Shown here: in pieces, positions 25,660-34,102 of the stretch
Numbering within the stretch: the stretch's first letter is position 1
Layout: each line of letters starts with the position of its first letter
NCBI GenBank assembly: GCA_016711825.1
Contig: JADJSG010000003.1
Span: 62,001-126,000 of the forward strand
Direction of reading: 5' to 3'
Length of the DNA: 64,000 nucleotides
Source of the DNA: Bacteroidota bacterium
GTDB taxonomy: Bacteria; Bacteroidota; Bacteroidia; Chitinophagales; Chitinophagaceae
Program-made: the position numbers and the translations under genes
The notes under the pieces: model-generated
What the model saw: the letters and a program-made list of their open reading frames with translations, nothing else
What the model was told of the DNA's origin: nothing
Databases searched by the model: none

Positions 25660-26886
25660 ATGAAAAGCTTTGAAATACCTGAATTTTATAGAAGTCCATT
25701 GATATCAGCTATCAAAAATAAAAGGAAGCAAGAGGATAAACTGAAGAAGGATTTTAGTCCCACCCATCTTGATTTTGGCTCAATAGAAATTTTTCTGGCA
25801 AGGCATTTTGGTTTTTGTTATGGGGTGGAAAATGCCATTGAAATTGCGTTTAAAACGGTGAATGAAAATCCAGGGAAAAGGATTTTTTTGTTAAGTGAAA
25901 TGATACACAATCCTCAGGTAAATGCCGACCTGATCAAAAGTGGTGTTCGCTTTATAATGGATACCTTAGGAAATATGTTTATCCATTGGAATGAATTAAG
26001 CAGCGATGACATTGTTATCATACCTGCTTTTGGTACCACACTCGAAACAGAGTCAAGATTAAAAGAAATTGGTATAGACCCTTTACAATATAATACTACT
26101 TGCCCTTTTGTAGAAAAAGTATGGAATCGATCAGAGCAAATTGGGAACAAAGGGTATACGATTATCATACATGGCAAGCCAGGTCATGAGGAAACAAGGG
26201 CTACTTTTTCGCATAGTAGTCGCAATACTCCTTCAATAGTTGTAAAAGACTTAGCCGAAGCGGAGAAACTTGAAAAATATATCAAAAATACTTGTGATAT
26301 GAACTTTTTCTATGAGGAGTTTAAAGGACAATATTCAGATGGTTTTGATGTTAAACAGCATTTTGAAAGAATTGGTGTTGTGAATCAAACAACGATGCTG
26401 GCAAGTGATACACAGTCTATTGCAGATTATCTTAAAAGGGTGATGTTAAATCATTATGCACTTGACGCTGATACTATTTCAAGTCGCTTTGCCGATACAC
26501 GCGATACCTTGTGCTATGCCACCAACGACAATCAAAGTGCTGTGATGGGTTTGCTTCATACAGAGGCTGACTTAGCCCTGGTGGTTGGTGGGTATAACAG
26601 TTCTAATACGTCTCATTTAGTTGAACTTTGTGAAGAAAAACTACCTACATTTTTTATCGAAAATGAAAGCAAGATGATGGATGCACATACCATCAGTCAT
26701 TTTGATTTGCATACCCAAACAGAAAAAATGGCCAGTCAATTTTTACCGTTAACAGGCAAACCAAGAATATTAATCACTTCAGGTGCTTCATGCCCTGACG
26801 CTGTTGTTGAAAAAGTAATCTTAAAACTCATTTCTTTTTATCAAGAAACCAAGCCTATGGATGTGTTAATCAAACAGTTTGAATAA
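25660..26886 (+). CDS. ispH: 4-hydroxy-3-methylbut-2-enyl diphosphate reductase (long type)
   Basis: The 408-residue protein carries the IspH core with three Fe-S cysteines: Cys53 (FGFCYGVENA), Cys148 (TTCPFVEKVWNRSE) and Cys285 (DTLCYATNDNQSAV). It also has the substrate-contact motifs AFGTTLE, GKPGHEETRAT and VVGGYNSSNTSH. It is about 90 residues longer than E. coli IspH, with an N-terminal extension and inserts (for example 205-245). These match the plant/cyanobacterial form more than the enterobacterial one. It catalyses the last step of the MEP isoprenoid pathway. A TACATTTG box lies at 25629-25636, 23 bases before the ATG. Confidence 0.92.
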   Translation: MKSFEIPEFYRSPLISAIKNKRKQEDKLKKDFSPTHLDFGSIEIFLARHFGFCYGVENAIEIAFKTVNENPGKRIFLLSEMIHNPQVNADLIKSGVRFIMDTLGNMFIHWNELSSDDIVIIPAFGTTLETESRLKEIGIDPLQYNTTCPFVEKVWNRSEQIGNKGYTIIIHGKPGHEETRATFSHSSRNTPSIVVKDLAEAEKLEKYIKNTCDMNFFYEEFKGQYSDGFDVKQHFERIGVVNQTTMLASDTQSIADYLKRVMLNHYALDADTISSRFADTRDTLCYATNDNQSAVMGLLHTEADLALVVGGYNSSNTSHLVELCEEKLPTFFIENESKMMDAHTISHFDLHTQTEKMASQFLPLTGKPRILITSGASCPDAVVEKVILKLISFYQETKPMDVLIKQFE

Positions 26887-26943
26887 TAGCCAAGTAGTAT
26901 AATGCCAATTATATTCTTAAACTGTAAAATAATTTAAAATTTA

Positions 26944-28911
26944 TTACACGTCTATTTTAGCGTACTTCGCATGTTTTTCAATAAATTCTCTACGTGGGGG
27001 AACTTCTTCACCCATAAGCATAGCAAAAACGCTATCGGCTTCAGCAGCACTTTCAATGGTTACCTGTTTAAGGGTGCGCTTAGCAGGATCCATGGTAGTT
27101 TCCCACAGTTGTTCTGCATTCATTTCACCCAAACCTTTATATCGTTGTATATGCACACTATCTTCTTTTCCTCCTGACAATCGTTCTGTAATCGCTTTAC
27201 GATGTTCTTCATTATAGGCATATTCTTGTTCTTTGCCTTTTTTAACCAAATAAAGGGGAGGTTGTGCAATGTAAACAAATCCTTGTTCTACCAACTCTTT
27301 CATATAACGATATAAGAAAGTTAATATCAAGGTAGAAATATGAGATCCATCCACATCCGCATCGGTCATGATAATCAGTTTGTGATAACGTAACTTAGTG
27401 GTATTCAATGCTTTAGCATCATCTGTTGTACCAATAGTTACACCTAATCCGGTATAGATATTTCTAATTTCTTCGTTTTCAAACACCTTGTGTGGCATGG
27501 CTTTTTCAACGTTTAATATTTTACCCCTGAGTGGTAAAATGGCTTGAAATTGTCGATTTCTACCTTGCTTGGCAGTACCACCTGCCGAATCACCTTCCAC
27601 GAGGTATAATTCACATTTTGCCGGGTCATTATCACTGCAATCAGCTAATTTACCTGGTAGTCCGCTCCCTGTCAATACATTTTTTCGTTGCACCAGTTCA
27701 CGTGCTTTTCGTGCTGCATGACGAGCTTGTGCCGCTATGATTACTTTATCGATTATGATTTTGGCTTCTTTGGGATGCTCTTCCAAAAAGGCATCTAATA
27801 CCCTTGAAACAGCTGAGTCCACAATACCTGATACTTCACTATTGCCTAGTTTGGTTTTGGTTTGCCCTTCAAATTGCGGTTCTGGTACTTTTACTGATAT
27901 AATTACACTTAAACCTTCTCTAAAGTCGTCGCCAGTAATATCTACTTTAGCTCTTTCAAATAATTTATTTTTGTCACCATATGATTTAAATACACGTGTA
28001 ATGGCTCTTCTGAAACCAGCTACATGGGTTCCACCTTCTATGGTATTGATATTGTTGACATAGGAAAAAATATTTTCACTATAAGATGTATTGTACATCA
28101 TTGCCAACTCAACCGTTACATTATTTACTTTGTCGTAATCTTCTACATTGATAGGTTCAGATAATAAAGGGTCTCTTTTGGCATTGTTATCGAGCAATAC
28201 AATAAAATCTTTGATACCGCCTTCACTATAAAAAATATCATGAATCGGGGTACCGTCTTCATTGGTATCTCTTTCGTCAAATAAGTGTATACGTACTTTT
28301 TTATTTAAATAGGCCAATTCTCTCAATCGAGCTGCCAGTATTTCGTAGTTATATACTGATACTGAAAATATGGTATCATCGGGGGTGAAAACCACTTTAG
28401 TACCCGTTTTGTCAGTTGTGCCGATTTCTCTTACAGGGTATTTTGGGGCACCGCAACTATATTCTTGCTCATATATTTTGCCATCGCGTTGTACAGTCAC
28501 CAATAAGTATTTACTTAAGGCATTGACACAACTAACCCCTACACCATGTAATCCACCAGATACTTTGTAGGTATCTTTGTCAAATTTGCCACCAGCGTGC
28601 AATACCGTCATAACCACTTCCAATGCACTGCGTTTTTCTTTGGTATGCATGGCTGTTGGTATTCCCCGTCCATCATCTTCTACCGAAATAGAATTGTCTT
28701 TTAATATTTTTACTGTAATATTTTTGCAATAGCCAGCTAATGCTTCATCAATTGAGTTGTCGACTACTTCATATACTAAGTGATGAAAGCCTTTAACAGC
28801 GGTATCGCCAATATACATGGAGGGTCTTTTTCTAACGGCCTCAAGGCCTTCTAATACCTGAATACTATCTGCTCCGTAACCTGTTTTTTGTTGTTCTTGT
28901 TCTGATGACAT
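26944..28911 (-). CDS. gyrB: DNA gyrase subunit B
   Basis: The 655-residue protein has the GHKL ATPase signatures YEVVDNSIDEALAG (catalytic Glu48), DDGRGIPT and GGLHGVGVSCVNALS. The transducer domain and Toprim motifs follow (EGDSAGGTAKQGRNR, PLRGKILNVEKA, DADVDGSHI). It ends with the usual C-terminal QRYKGLGEMNAEQLWETTMD. Length fits the short GyrB class (about 650). It supplies ATP hydrolysis for supercoiling by the GyrA2B2 complex. A promoter-like element lies at 28991-29021. It is monocistronic and convergent with ispH. Confidence 0.97.
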   Translation of the reverse strand: MSSEQEQQKTGYGADSIQVLEGLEAVRKRPSMYIGDTAVKGFHHLVYEVVDNSIDEALAGYCKNITVKILKDNSISVEDDGRGIPTAMHTKEKRSALEVVMTVLHAGGKFDKDTYKVSGGLHGVGVSCVNALSKYLLVTVQRDGKIYEQEYSCGAPKYPVREIGTTDKTGTKVVFTPDDTIFSVSVYNYEILAARLRELAYLNKKVRIHLFDERDTNEDGTPIHDIFYSEGGIKDFIVLLDNNAKRDPLLSEPINVEDYDKVNNVTVELAMMYNTSYSENIFSYVNNINTIEGGTHVAGFRRAITRVFKSYGDKNKLFERAKVDITGDDFREGLSVIISVKVPEPQFEGQTKTKLGNSEVSGIVDSAVSRVLDAFLEEHPKEAKIIIDKVIIAAQARHAARKARELVQRKNVLTGSGLPGKLADCSDNDPAKCELYLVEGDSAGGTAKQGRNRQFQAILPLRGKILNVEKAMPHKVFENEEIRNIYTGLGVTIGTTDDAKALNTTKLRYHKLIIMTDADVDGSHISTLILTFLYRYMKELVEQGFVYIAQPPLYLVKKGKEQEYAYNEEHRKAITERLSGGKEDSVHIQRYKGLGEMNAEQLWETTMDPAKRTLKQVTIESAAEADSVFAMLMGEEVPPRREFIEKHAKYAKIDV

Positions 28912-28990
28912 ATTTGTGGTTTACTCTAATTTTAGTGTGTGCTGAAAAATGGGAAAATAACGGTTTTAAAAATGCTTTTTTTAAGGTTAG

Positions 28991-29021
28991 CAAAAGTAAT
29001 AAAATAAGTTCGGTTTTAAAA
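28991..29021 (-). promoter_or_regulatory. Putative promoter of gyrB
   Basis: On the minus strand TTTT (29018-29021), 19 bases, then TACTTTTG (28991-28998) gives a perfect -7 box and 3 of 4 in the -33 box. The leader would be about 75 nt. Confidence 0.45.
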
Positions 29022-29196
29022 GTTTTCAGACGGTTTTTTAATTTAATAAAATGTAGTATTTACAATACTTTCAGCTTGTAAAATCACGATAACTTATCCA
29101 CATTTTTTGGCGGGATGTTTATAGTTAGATTTTATAAAATATTGGGATACACTTTTTACCTTTTGGCTAAGCAAGGGAATCTATTTTAAAAATCAT

Positions 29197-29227
29197 TTTA
29201 GAATGCTCAATAGTTCATGTACATTTG
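29197..29227 (+). promoter_or_regulatory. Putative promoter of the PRPP synthetase-like gene
   Basis: TTTA (29197-29200), 19 bases, then TACATTTG (29220-29227) resembles the LON-gene promoter. It lies inside the longest possible reading frame (from 29203), so it favours a later start at 29236 or 29248 with a very short leader. Confidence 0.4.
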
Positions 29228-29235
29228 AACATCTG

Positions 29236-30159
29236 ATGGCCAATAATATGAACCAAACCGTCCTTTTTTCAACCGAATCATACACCTATTTAAAAAATGA
29301 ATTATTGGGTATGCATGATTATATCAATGGTGAAATCATTCGTAAAACCTTTCCTGATGGTGAACATTACATGCAATTGCTCACCGATTTAGAAGATAAA
29401 GAGGTGGTTCTCATTGGTGGTACTATCAATGATCATGATACATTAGAACTTTATGATATAGCCAATGGTATTATTCAACTAGGTGCAAGGTCGTTAAAAA
29501 TGGTCATTCCTTATTTTGGCTATGCCACCATGGAGCGGGCAGTAAAAGTAGGGGAGGTGGTGAAAGCAAAAAACAGGGCTTTGTTACTTTCTTCTATTCC
29601 TCATGGTTCGGTATCGAATGCGATCTATCTTATTGATTTACATGCTGAAGGCATTCCCTATTATTTTGAAAAAGAAGTGCGATGTCATCATTTGTATTGT
29701 AAATCGATTATTATCGCCGCATGTCATGAATTATGCGGGCATGATTTTATTTTGGCTTCTACGGATGCTGGCAGAGCGAAATGGGTAGAAAGTTTAGCAA
29801 ATGACATGCAAGTGAAATCAGCCTTTGTATACAAACATCGAACGAGTGGTGATGAAACCATCATTACAGGTGTCAATGCTGATGTAATGGACAAATCGGT
29901 CATTATTTACGATGATATGATACGTACGGGTGGTTCATTGATGCAGGCTGCAAAAGCCTATCATGATGCAGGTGCGAAACAAGTATTTGCGATTACAACG
30001 CATGGCTTATTTACAAACCATGCTTTAGAGAAAATTCAACAACAACAAATCATTACCCGGGTTGTTTGTATCAATACCCATCCGGCAAGTGATGCATTAA
30101 ACAGTGATTTTTTGATTAAAAAATCAGTAGCACCCATTATATTTGAAGCTTTAAAATAA
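29236..30159 (+). CDS. Divergent ribose-phosphate pyrophosphokinase-like protein
   Basis: From 29236 the protein has 307 residues. An upstream ATG at 29203 is disfavoured because the -7 box overlaps it and relatives begin near VLFSTESYTYL. It has the PRPP synthetase layout: FPDGEHYMQ, VIPYFGYAT, LIDLHAEGIPYYF and the PRPP-binding loop VIIYDDMIRTGGSLMQAA. It departs from canonical Prs by having YATMERAVKVGE where YARQDRK is usual and DLHAEGIPYYF in place of DLHAxQIQGFF. It probably makes PRPP from ribose-5-phosphate and ATP, or is a specialised paralogue. A GNAT gene follows after 9 bases. Confidence 0.75.
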   Translation: MANNMNQTVLFSTESYTYLKNELLGMHDYINGEIIRKTFPDGEHYMQLLTDLEDKEVVLIGGTINDHDTLELYDIANGIIQLGARSLKMVIPYFGYATMERAVKVGEVVKAKNRALLLSSIPHGSVSNAIYLIDLHAEGIPYYFEKEVRCHHLYCKSIIIAACHELCGHDFILASTDAGRAKWVESLANDMQVKSAFVYKHRTSGDETIITGVNADVMDKSVIIYDDMIRTGGSLMQAAKAYHDAGAKQVFAITTHGLFTNHALEKIQQQQIITRVVCINTHPASDALNSDFLIKKSVAPIIFEALK

Positions 30160-30168
30160 TATTTAATA

Positions 30169-30606
30169 ATGGCGATAGAATTATGTGTGATCGATTATAG
30201 TTCTCCAAATTATAACAATGTGCTTTCCCTTCGACAACGTGTATTGCGTGAACCTTTAGGATTAAATTTGTTTGACGAAGATCTTCGTGAAGATAGGGAT
30301 CAATACATTATCATTGCAAAGGATGAAAACGATGTAGTTGCCTGCTTAATGCTTAAAATATTAGACAAGGATACGGTTAAAATACGTCAAATGGCTGTTG
30401 ACCATACCAGACAAGGGATGGGTTATGGGCATACACTGATTAAGTATGCTGAAAATTTTTGTATTTTAAATGAATATTCTTCCATTGAATTGCATGCCCG
30501 AAAAACGGCCATTCCATTTTATGAAAAATCAGGATATACAAGCATCGGGGATGAATTTACAGAAGTGGGTATTCCACATATTAAAATGATCAAGCATCTT
30601 CAATAG
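30169..30606 (+). CDS. GNAT family N-acetyltransferase
   Basis: The 145-residue protein has the GNAT acetyl-CoA pattern IRQMAVDHTRQGMGYGHTLI (Q/R-x-x-G-x-G/A at about 81-87). A later segment SIELHARKTAIPFYEKSGY is typical of strands 5-6. The substrate is unknown; it resembles the ElaA/YjcF-like small acetyltransferases. It lies 9 bases after the PRPP synthetase-like gene and ends only 5 bases from the ribBA stop codon on the other strand. Confidence 0.85.
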   Translation: MAIELCVIDYSSPNYNNVLSLRQRVLREPLGLNLFDEDLREDRDQYIIIAKDENDVVACLMLKILDKDTVKIRQMAVDHTRQGMGYGHTLIKYAENFCILNEYSSIELHARKTAIPFYEKSGYTSIGDEFTEVGIPHIKMIKHLQ

Positions 30607-30611
30607 CTATG

Positions 30612-31814
30612 CTATCCTTTCATGATTTCGTGACCTAATTTATCTCTTTTGGTTTTTAAATATTGTTCATTATGTGGATTTGCACACATTTCGATAGCAA
30701 TATTATCTACTATTTCAAGTCCATAGCCTAATAATCCTGCTCTTTTGCGGGGATTGTTGGTAATCAGTTTGATTTTATGCACGTTTAATTTTCGCAATAT
30801 CTGTGCACCAATGCCATAGTCTCTCTCATCCATTTCAAACCCCAATTCAATATTAGCTTCTACGGTGTCACGGCCTTGTTCCTGCAGTTTGTAGGCTTTT
30901 AGTTTATTGAGTAATCCAATACCCCTTCCTTCCTGATTCATATAGAGTACCAGGCCTTTGCCGGCATCTTCTACCATTTGCATCGCATACTTAAGCTGTT
31001 CGCCACAATCGCAACGCAATGAATGTAAGATATCGCCTGTAAAACATGAACTATGAACCCTTAAAAGTACCGGTTCATCCGTTTCCCAATGTCCTTTTTT
31101 TAGGGCATGATGGAGTTCGTTTGTTTTTAAGTTTTTAAAGGTGATTAATTCAAAGTCGCCAAATAAGGTTGGCATATTAACCCTAATTTGTTCTTCAACA
31201 AAATTTTCGGTTTTCAACCTGTATTTTATCAAATCTTCAATAGAAATTATTTTTAGCTGATACTCTTGGGCAATTTCCATCAAACGGGGCAAACGAGCCA
31301 TTTCGCCATCTTCATCAACGATTTCTACAATAGCTCCTGCGGGTTCAAATCCAGCGAGTCGTGCCAGGTCAATGGCCGCTTCTGTATGACCTGCTCTTCT
31401 AAGTACACCTTCTCTTTTTGCTTTTAAGGGAAAAATATGCCCTGGTTTAGCTAAATCTGATGGCTTAGTTTGAGGATTGATAAGGGCCTGTATCGTTTTG
31501 GCTCGATCATGTGATGAAATACCTGTGGTACAACCATTGCCTATCAAATCCACCGATATGGTAAAGGGTGTTTGGTGCAATTCGGTATTGTCTTTTACCA
31601 TCAAATTAAGTTCAAGCTCCTCACATCTATCTTCAATCAGGGGGGCGCAAATTAAACCTTTTCCGATTTTGCCCATAAAGGTGATGATTTCAGGGGTAAC
31701 ATTCCGAGCTGCCGTCACAAAATCACCTTCATTTTCACGATCCTCATCGTCTACTACAATAATGAGTTTACCTTGTTTGATGTCTTCAATAGCGCTTTCA
31801 ATTGTATCTAACAT
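30612..31814 (-). CDS. ribBA: Bifunctional DHBP synthase / GTP cyclohydrolase II
   Basis: The ATG at 31814 gives 400 residues, the usual length. An upstream in-frame ATG at 31847 adds 11 residues and is rejected because a -7 box would fall inside it. The N-terminal half is DHBP synthase (VVDDEDRENEGDF, GHTEAAIDLARLAG). The C-terminal half is GTP cyclohydrolase II, with zinc cysteines in HSSCFTGDILHSLRCDCGEQ and NQEGRGIGLLNKLKAYKLQ. It starts both branches of riboflavin synthesis. No FMN riboswitch precedes it. It converges with the GNAT gene with 5 bases between stops. Confidence 0.96.
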   Translation of the reverse strand: MLDTIESAIEDIKQGKLIIVVDDEDRENEGDFVTAARNVTPEIITFMGKIGKGLICAPLIEDRCEELELNLMVKDNTELHQTPFTISVDLIGNGCTTGISSHDRAKTIQALINPQTKPSDLAKPGHIFPLKAKREGVLRRAGHTEAAIDLARLAGFEPAGAIVEIVDEDGEMARLPRLMEIAQEYQLKIISIEDLIKYRLKTENFVEEQIRVNMPTLFGDFELITFKNLKTNELHHALKKGHWETDEPVLLRVHSSCFTGDILHSLRCDCGEQLKYAMQMVEDAGKGLVLYMNQEGRGIGLLNKLKAYKLQEQGRDTVEANIELGFEMDERDYGIGAQILRKLNVHKIKLITNNPRKRAGLLGYGLEIVDNIAIEMCANPHNEQYLKTKRDKLGHEIMKG

Positions 31815-31818
31815 GATG

Positions 31819-31826
31819 CAAAAGTA
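31819..31826 (-). promoter_or_regulatory. Possible -7 box of ribBA
   Basis: TACTTTTG on the minus strand is a perfect -7 box and ends 4 bases before the ribBA ATG. No -33 box is found 19-21 bases upstream (AAAT at 19). If used, the transcript would be essentially leaderless. Confidence 0.3.
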
Positions 31827-32198
31827 AGCATTTTTTATTTCAACCATTTATTTTGAAATTTTATTCGATATTTAGAATGCTGATAGTGTCAGAGCCTTTT
31901 TTTTGCGCGGTTTAATCAAGACTTTGATACTGCATCTTTGGCTAAATGACAAGGCAAAAACAAGTAAACAAAAGCTAAATGCATAGGGCATTCATAAAAA
32001 TGACGATTATTTCAACACCTGAATAAAGAATCAGCGCTTATGAATGTTGATTTCAATTTCAATCATTTTCTATATCTTTTATTAAAAGACCCAAAAGCTT
32101 GGATGATAAAAATCATGCATGATTATCTAAAAAGGCGTCTTATTTTTGGACAGAACAAATAAAATGTTCATTTATTTAATCAATTAAAATAACATACA
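31827..32198. other. Non-coding region upstream of the unknown gene at 32199
   Basis: About 370 bases between two divergent genes. No RFN-type riboswitch, tRNA or ORF is recognised. It contains the palindrome annotated at 32111-32124. Confidence 0.5.
32111..32124. repeat. 14-bp perfect palindrome AATCATGCATGATT
   Basis: The palindrome is 74 bases before the start of the small gene at 32199. Beyond it GATAA/TTATC can also pair, with a 3-base bulge on the left. Its size suits a dimeric regulator's operator. Confidence 0.45.
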
Positions 32199-32600
32199 AT
32201 GACCCTGAAATTAACAGCAAAAGAGACCATTCAAGAAATACAAACAAACTTTCGTACATTGTTTAGCCATCTCAGACCTGAATTTTACAAAAAATCGCAT
32301 CATTCTGAAGAGGGTAATGCAAAGAATGAACAGTATTTGCATAATGTAACATTAGCTGAAATAACTGGAAATGAAGAGGATATTCTGTTAGAAATAGATC
32401 CTAACATGTCAACAAGCGATTTTGAACAACATGTAAAGCAACAACATCAATTAAATGTTCAATTGTTTAGATTACAACGTGGTACCTGGTTGCAAACAAC
32501 CCTAACGGATACATTGAGTTTAGAAGCACAAAATCAAAAAGGCATACAAGCCGATATTGATATTGAAGCGGTTAAGCCTTCAGATGTAGATTTAGTGTAA
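32199..32600 (+). CDS. Conserved protein of unknown function
   Basis: This 133-residue soluble protein has no signal peptide or membrane segment. An N-terminal helix (about 5-25, TAKETIQEIQTNFRTLF) is followed by a Lys/His/Glu-rich patch. A central TLAEITGNEEDILLEI segment follows, then a conserved-looking block LNVQLFRLQRGTWLQTTLTD and SLEAQNQKG. The last block resembles an uncharacterised small-protein family I recall from Bacteroidota; this is from memory and not a database match. It is acidic at the C-terminus. It is monocistronic, preceded by a palindrome, and converges with the gene at 32643. Confidence 0.6.
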   Translation: MTLKLTAKETIQEIQTNFRTLFSHLRPEFYKKSHHSEEGNAKNEQYLHNVTLAEITGNEEDILLEIDPNMSTSDFEQHVKQQHQLNVQLFRLQRGTWLQTTLTDTLSLEAQNQKGIQADIDIEAVKPSDVDLV

Positions 32601-32642
32601 TTGCAATGGTGACTAAACTATCAAAAGATTTAAAAAAGCAAA

Positions 32643-33044
32643 TTAATAACAAGGAGTGGTTCTGTAATTGCCTTCTTCAGATATAGTTTCTGTATGATTA
32701 ATGGTGAAATTAAACACTTTACCGTCTTTTTTACGGGTATATTTTACATAGTCATAGTTGCCAGAATGTGTCATTACATAAGTTCCAGTTACTTTTCCTC
32801 TGTATTTTTCTGAATACACATCGCTATAGGCAGCTACCCCTTTTTGGATATTTGTTTTTACAAAAGTCAATGGAATACTTTCATCCTGACCTTGATATTT
32901 TACATACACTGCTTTGTTGTTTTCAAAACAAACGGATAGATGAAGTTTAGGATTTTTGTCTGCATCATAGCAAATAAAATACTTTTCAGCAAATGCCTGT
33001 TGCACAAATAATAAAACGAATAAACTAACGAAGATTGATTTCAT
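32643..33044 (-). CDS. Hypothetical exported protein
   Basis: The 133-residue protein has a signal peptide (MKSIFVSLFVLLFVQQAFA, 1-19). The mature part is beta-rich (KYFICYDADKNPKLHLSV, AVYVKYQGQDE, YVKYTRKKDGKVFNFTINH) and has three cysteines (ICYD, VCFE and the C-terminal PCY). The last may form a disulfide with one of the first two. No domain is recognised. It is probably a small periplasmic or surface protein. Confidence 0.6.
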   Translation of the reverse strand: MKSIFVSLFVLLFVQQAFAEKYFICYDADKNPKLHLSVCFENNKAVYVKYQGQDESIPLTFVKTNIQKGVAAYSDVYSEKYRGKVTGTYVMTHSGNYDYVKYTRKKDGKVFNFTINHTETISEEGNYRTTPCY

Positions 33045-33199
33045 GAGATAAAAGGATTAATGGTATTATAAAATTAAATTGTCTGCGTAAAAATAATCAA
33101 AGCATTTTATTATTTAGCATTAATTCAAAATATATTTCGTACCTGTTTAAGTTCTCATAACCAATCATTTTAGCTATTAAGTCAGGTAGTTTGAAAAAA

Positions 33200-34087
33200 T
33201 TATTTTAATTTAAAAAGGATGGGGAGTTGCATTTGTATGTTTACTGCTTTTCCTTGATGCTTTCCAGGATTCCACTTAGGCATCATTTTTAAAACCCTCA
33301 GTGCTTCTTGTTCACAACCACCGCCTATGGTATTGATTGTGGTCAAATCAGTTATTAGGCCATCGCTATTTACAACAAATCGACAAATCACTTTACCTTG
33401 AATACCCATTTCTCGTGCTAGGGTAGGATATTGAATATGTTTCATAAGAAAGGCATTTATATTGCTTTGACCACCCGGAAACTCAGGCATTTGATCTGCT
33501 ACTTGCAGTACCAAGTCTGGTTCCATCAATTTTAAATCATCAACTGCTTCTTGTAGTGGTGGATCTAAGTTTTCCTCAATAGATAAAACAGGAGGGGTAA
33601 AACGAACATTGGGTTTAAAAGACTTTTTATTCCAAACAATTTTCTTACCCAATAAAGATGAGATGTCATTTCTCAAAGAGGTTAAATATGCAGGTCCATC
33701 AGTAGCATTGTTTATGTTTTTTGTAATGCCATTAACTTTTAAGGTAATAGCTACCTGATGAGTTTCTTCATTTGAATGGGTATAGCTATCTGGTAAAGTT
33801 AAAAAAGGATAGGATTGATATTTCTTCACAAGGGCTAAAAAATCATTCATTGGAAGTTTTCCTTCGATTGAGCCATCAAAAAGGGCATTTTCTATACCTT
33901 GAAAATGAACCACGCCATTGTTTTTTATTTCGATGATGTATGCTGGACAAATTTGGGTAGCACAGGGAAATTGTTCCATTTTAATATAGGTGATACGGTT
34001 TTGCCCTTTACCTGCTATACTGATGATTGATAATATAAAAATGAATATGTATTTGATTTGATATAAATCATTGGATAAAAGAATCAT
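33200..34087 (-). CDS. DUF6438-like domain fused to TonB C-terminal domain
   Basis: The 295-residue protein has an N-terminal hydrophobic signal or anchor (about 10-28). A region resembling DUF6438 spans about 32-145 (MEQFPCATQICPAYIIEIKN, FLALVKKYQSYPF). After an acidic linker, a TonB C-terminal domain follows (about 210-295, MPEFPGGQSNINAFLMKHI, REMGIQGKVICRFVVNSDG, MPKWNPGKHQGKAVNIQMQ). The Pro-rich periplasm-spanning stretch of true TonB is absent. It is therefore more likely an exported protein with a TonB-fold module than an energizing TonB. It starts 15 bases after the large T9SS gene's stop codon, on the same strand. Confidence 0.72.
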   Translation of the reverse strand: MILLSNDLYQIKYIFIFILSIISIAGKGQNRITYIKMEQFPCATQICPAYIIEIKNNGVVHFQGIENALFDGSIEGKLPMNDFLALVKKYQSYPFLTLPDSYTHSNEETHQVAITLKVNGITKNINNATDGPAYLTSLRNDISSLLGKKIVWNKKSFKPNVRFTPPVLSIEENLDPPLQEAVDDLKLMEPDLVLQVADQMPEFPGGQSNINAFLMKHIQYPTLAREMGIQGKVICRFVVNSDGLITDLTTINTIGGGCEQEALRVLKMMPKWNPGKHQGKAVNIQMQLPILFKLK

Positions 34088-34102
34088 GGATATACATCGT
34101 AA

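Larger units (their letters stand above)
28912..29235. other. Divergent promoter region between gyrB and the PRPP synthetase-like gene
   Basis: About 320 AT-rich bases hold promoter-like elements for both directions, annotated separately at 28991-29021 (minus) and 29197-29227 (plus). Nothing else was recognised. Confidence 0.5.

Noticed and set aside
31815..32198. Possible FMN riboswitch before ribBA
   Set aside because: No conserved RFN core was found on the minus strand.
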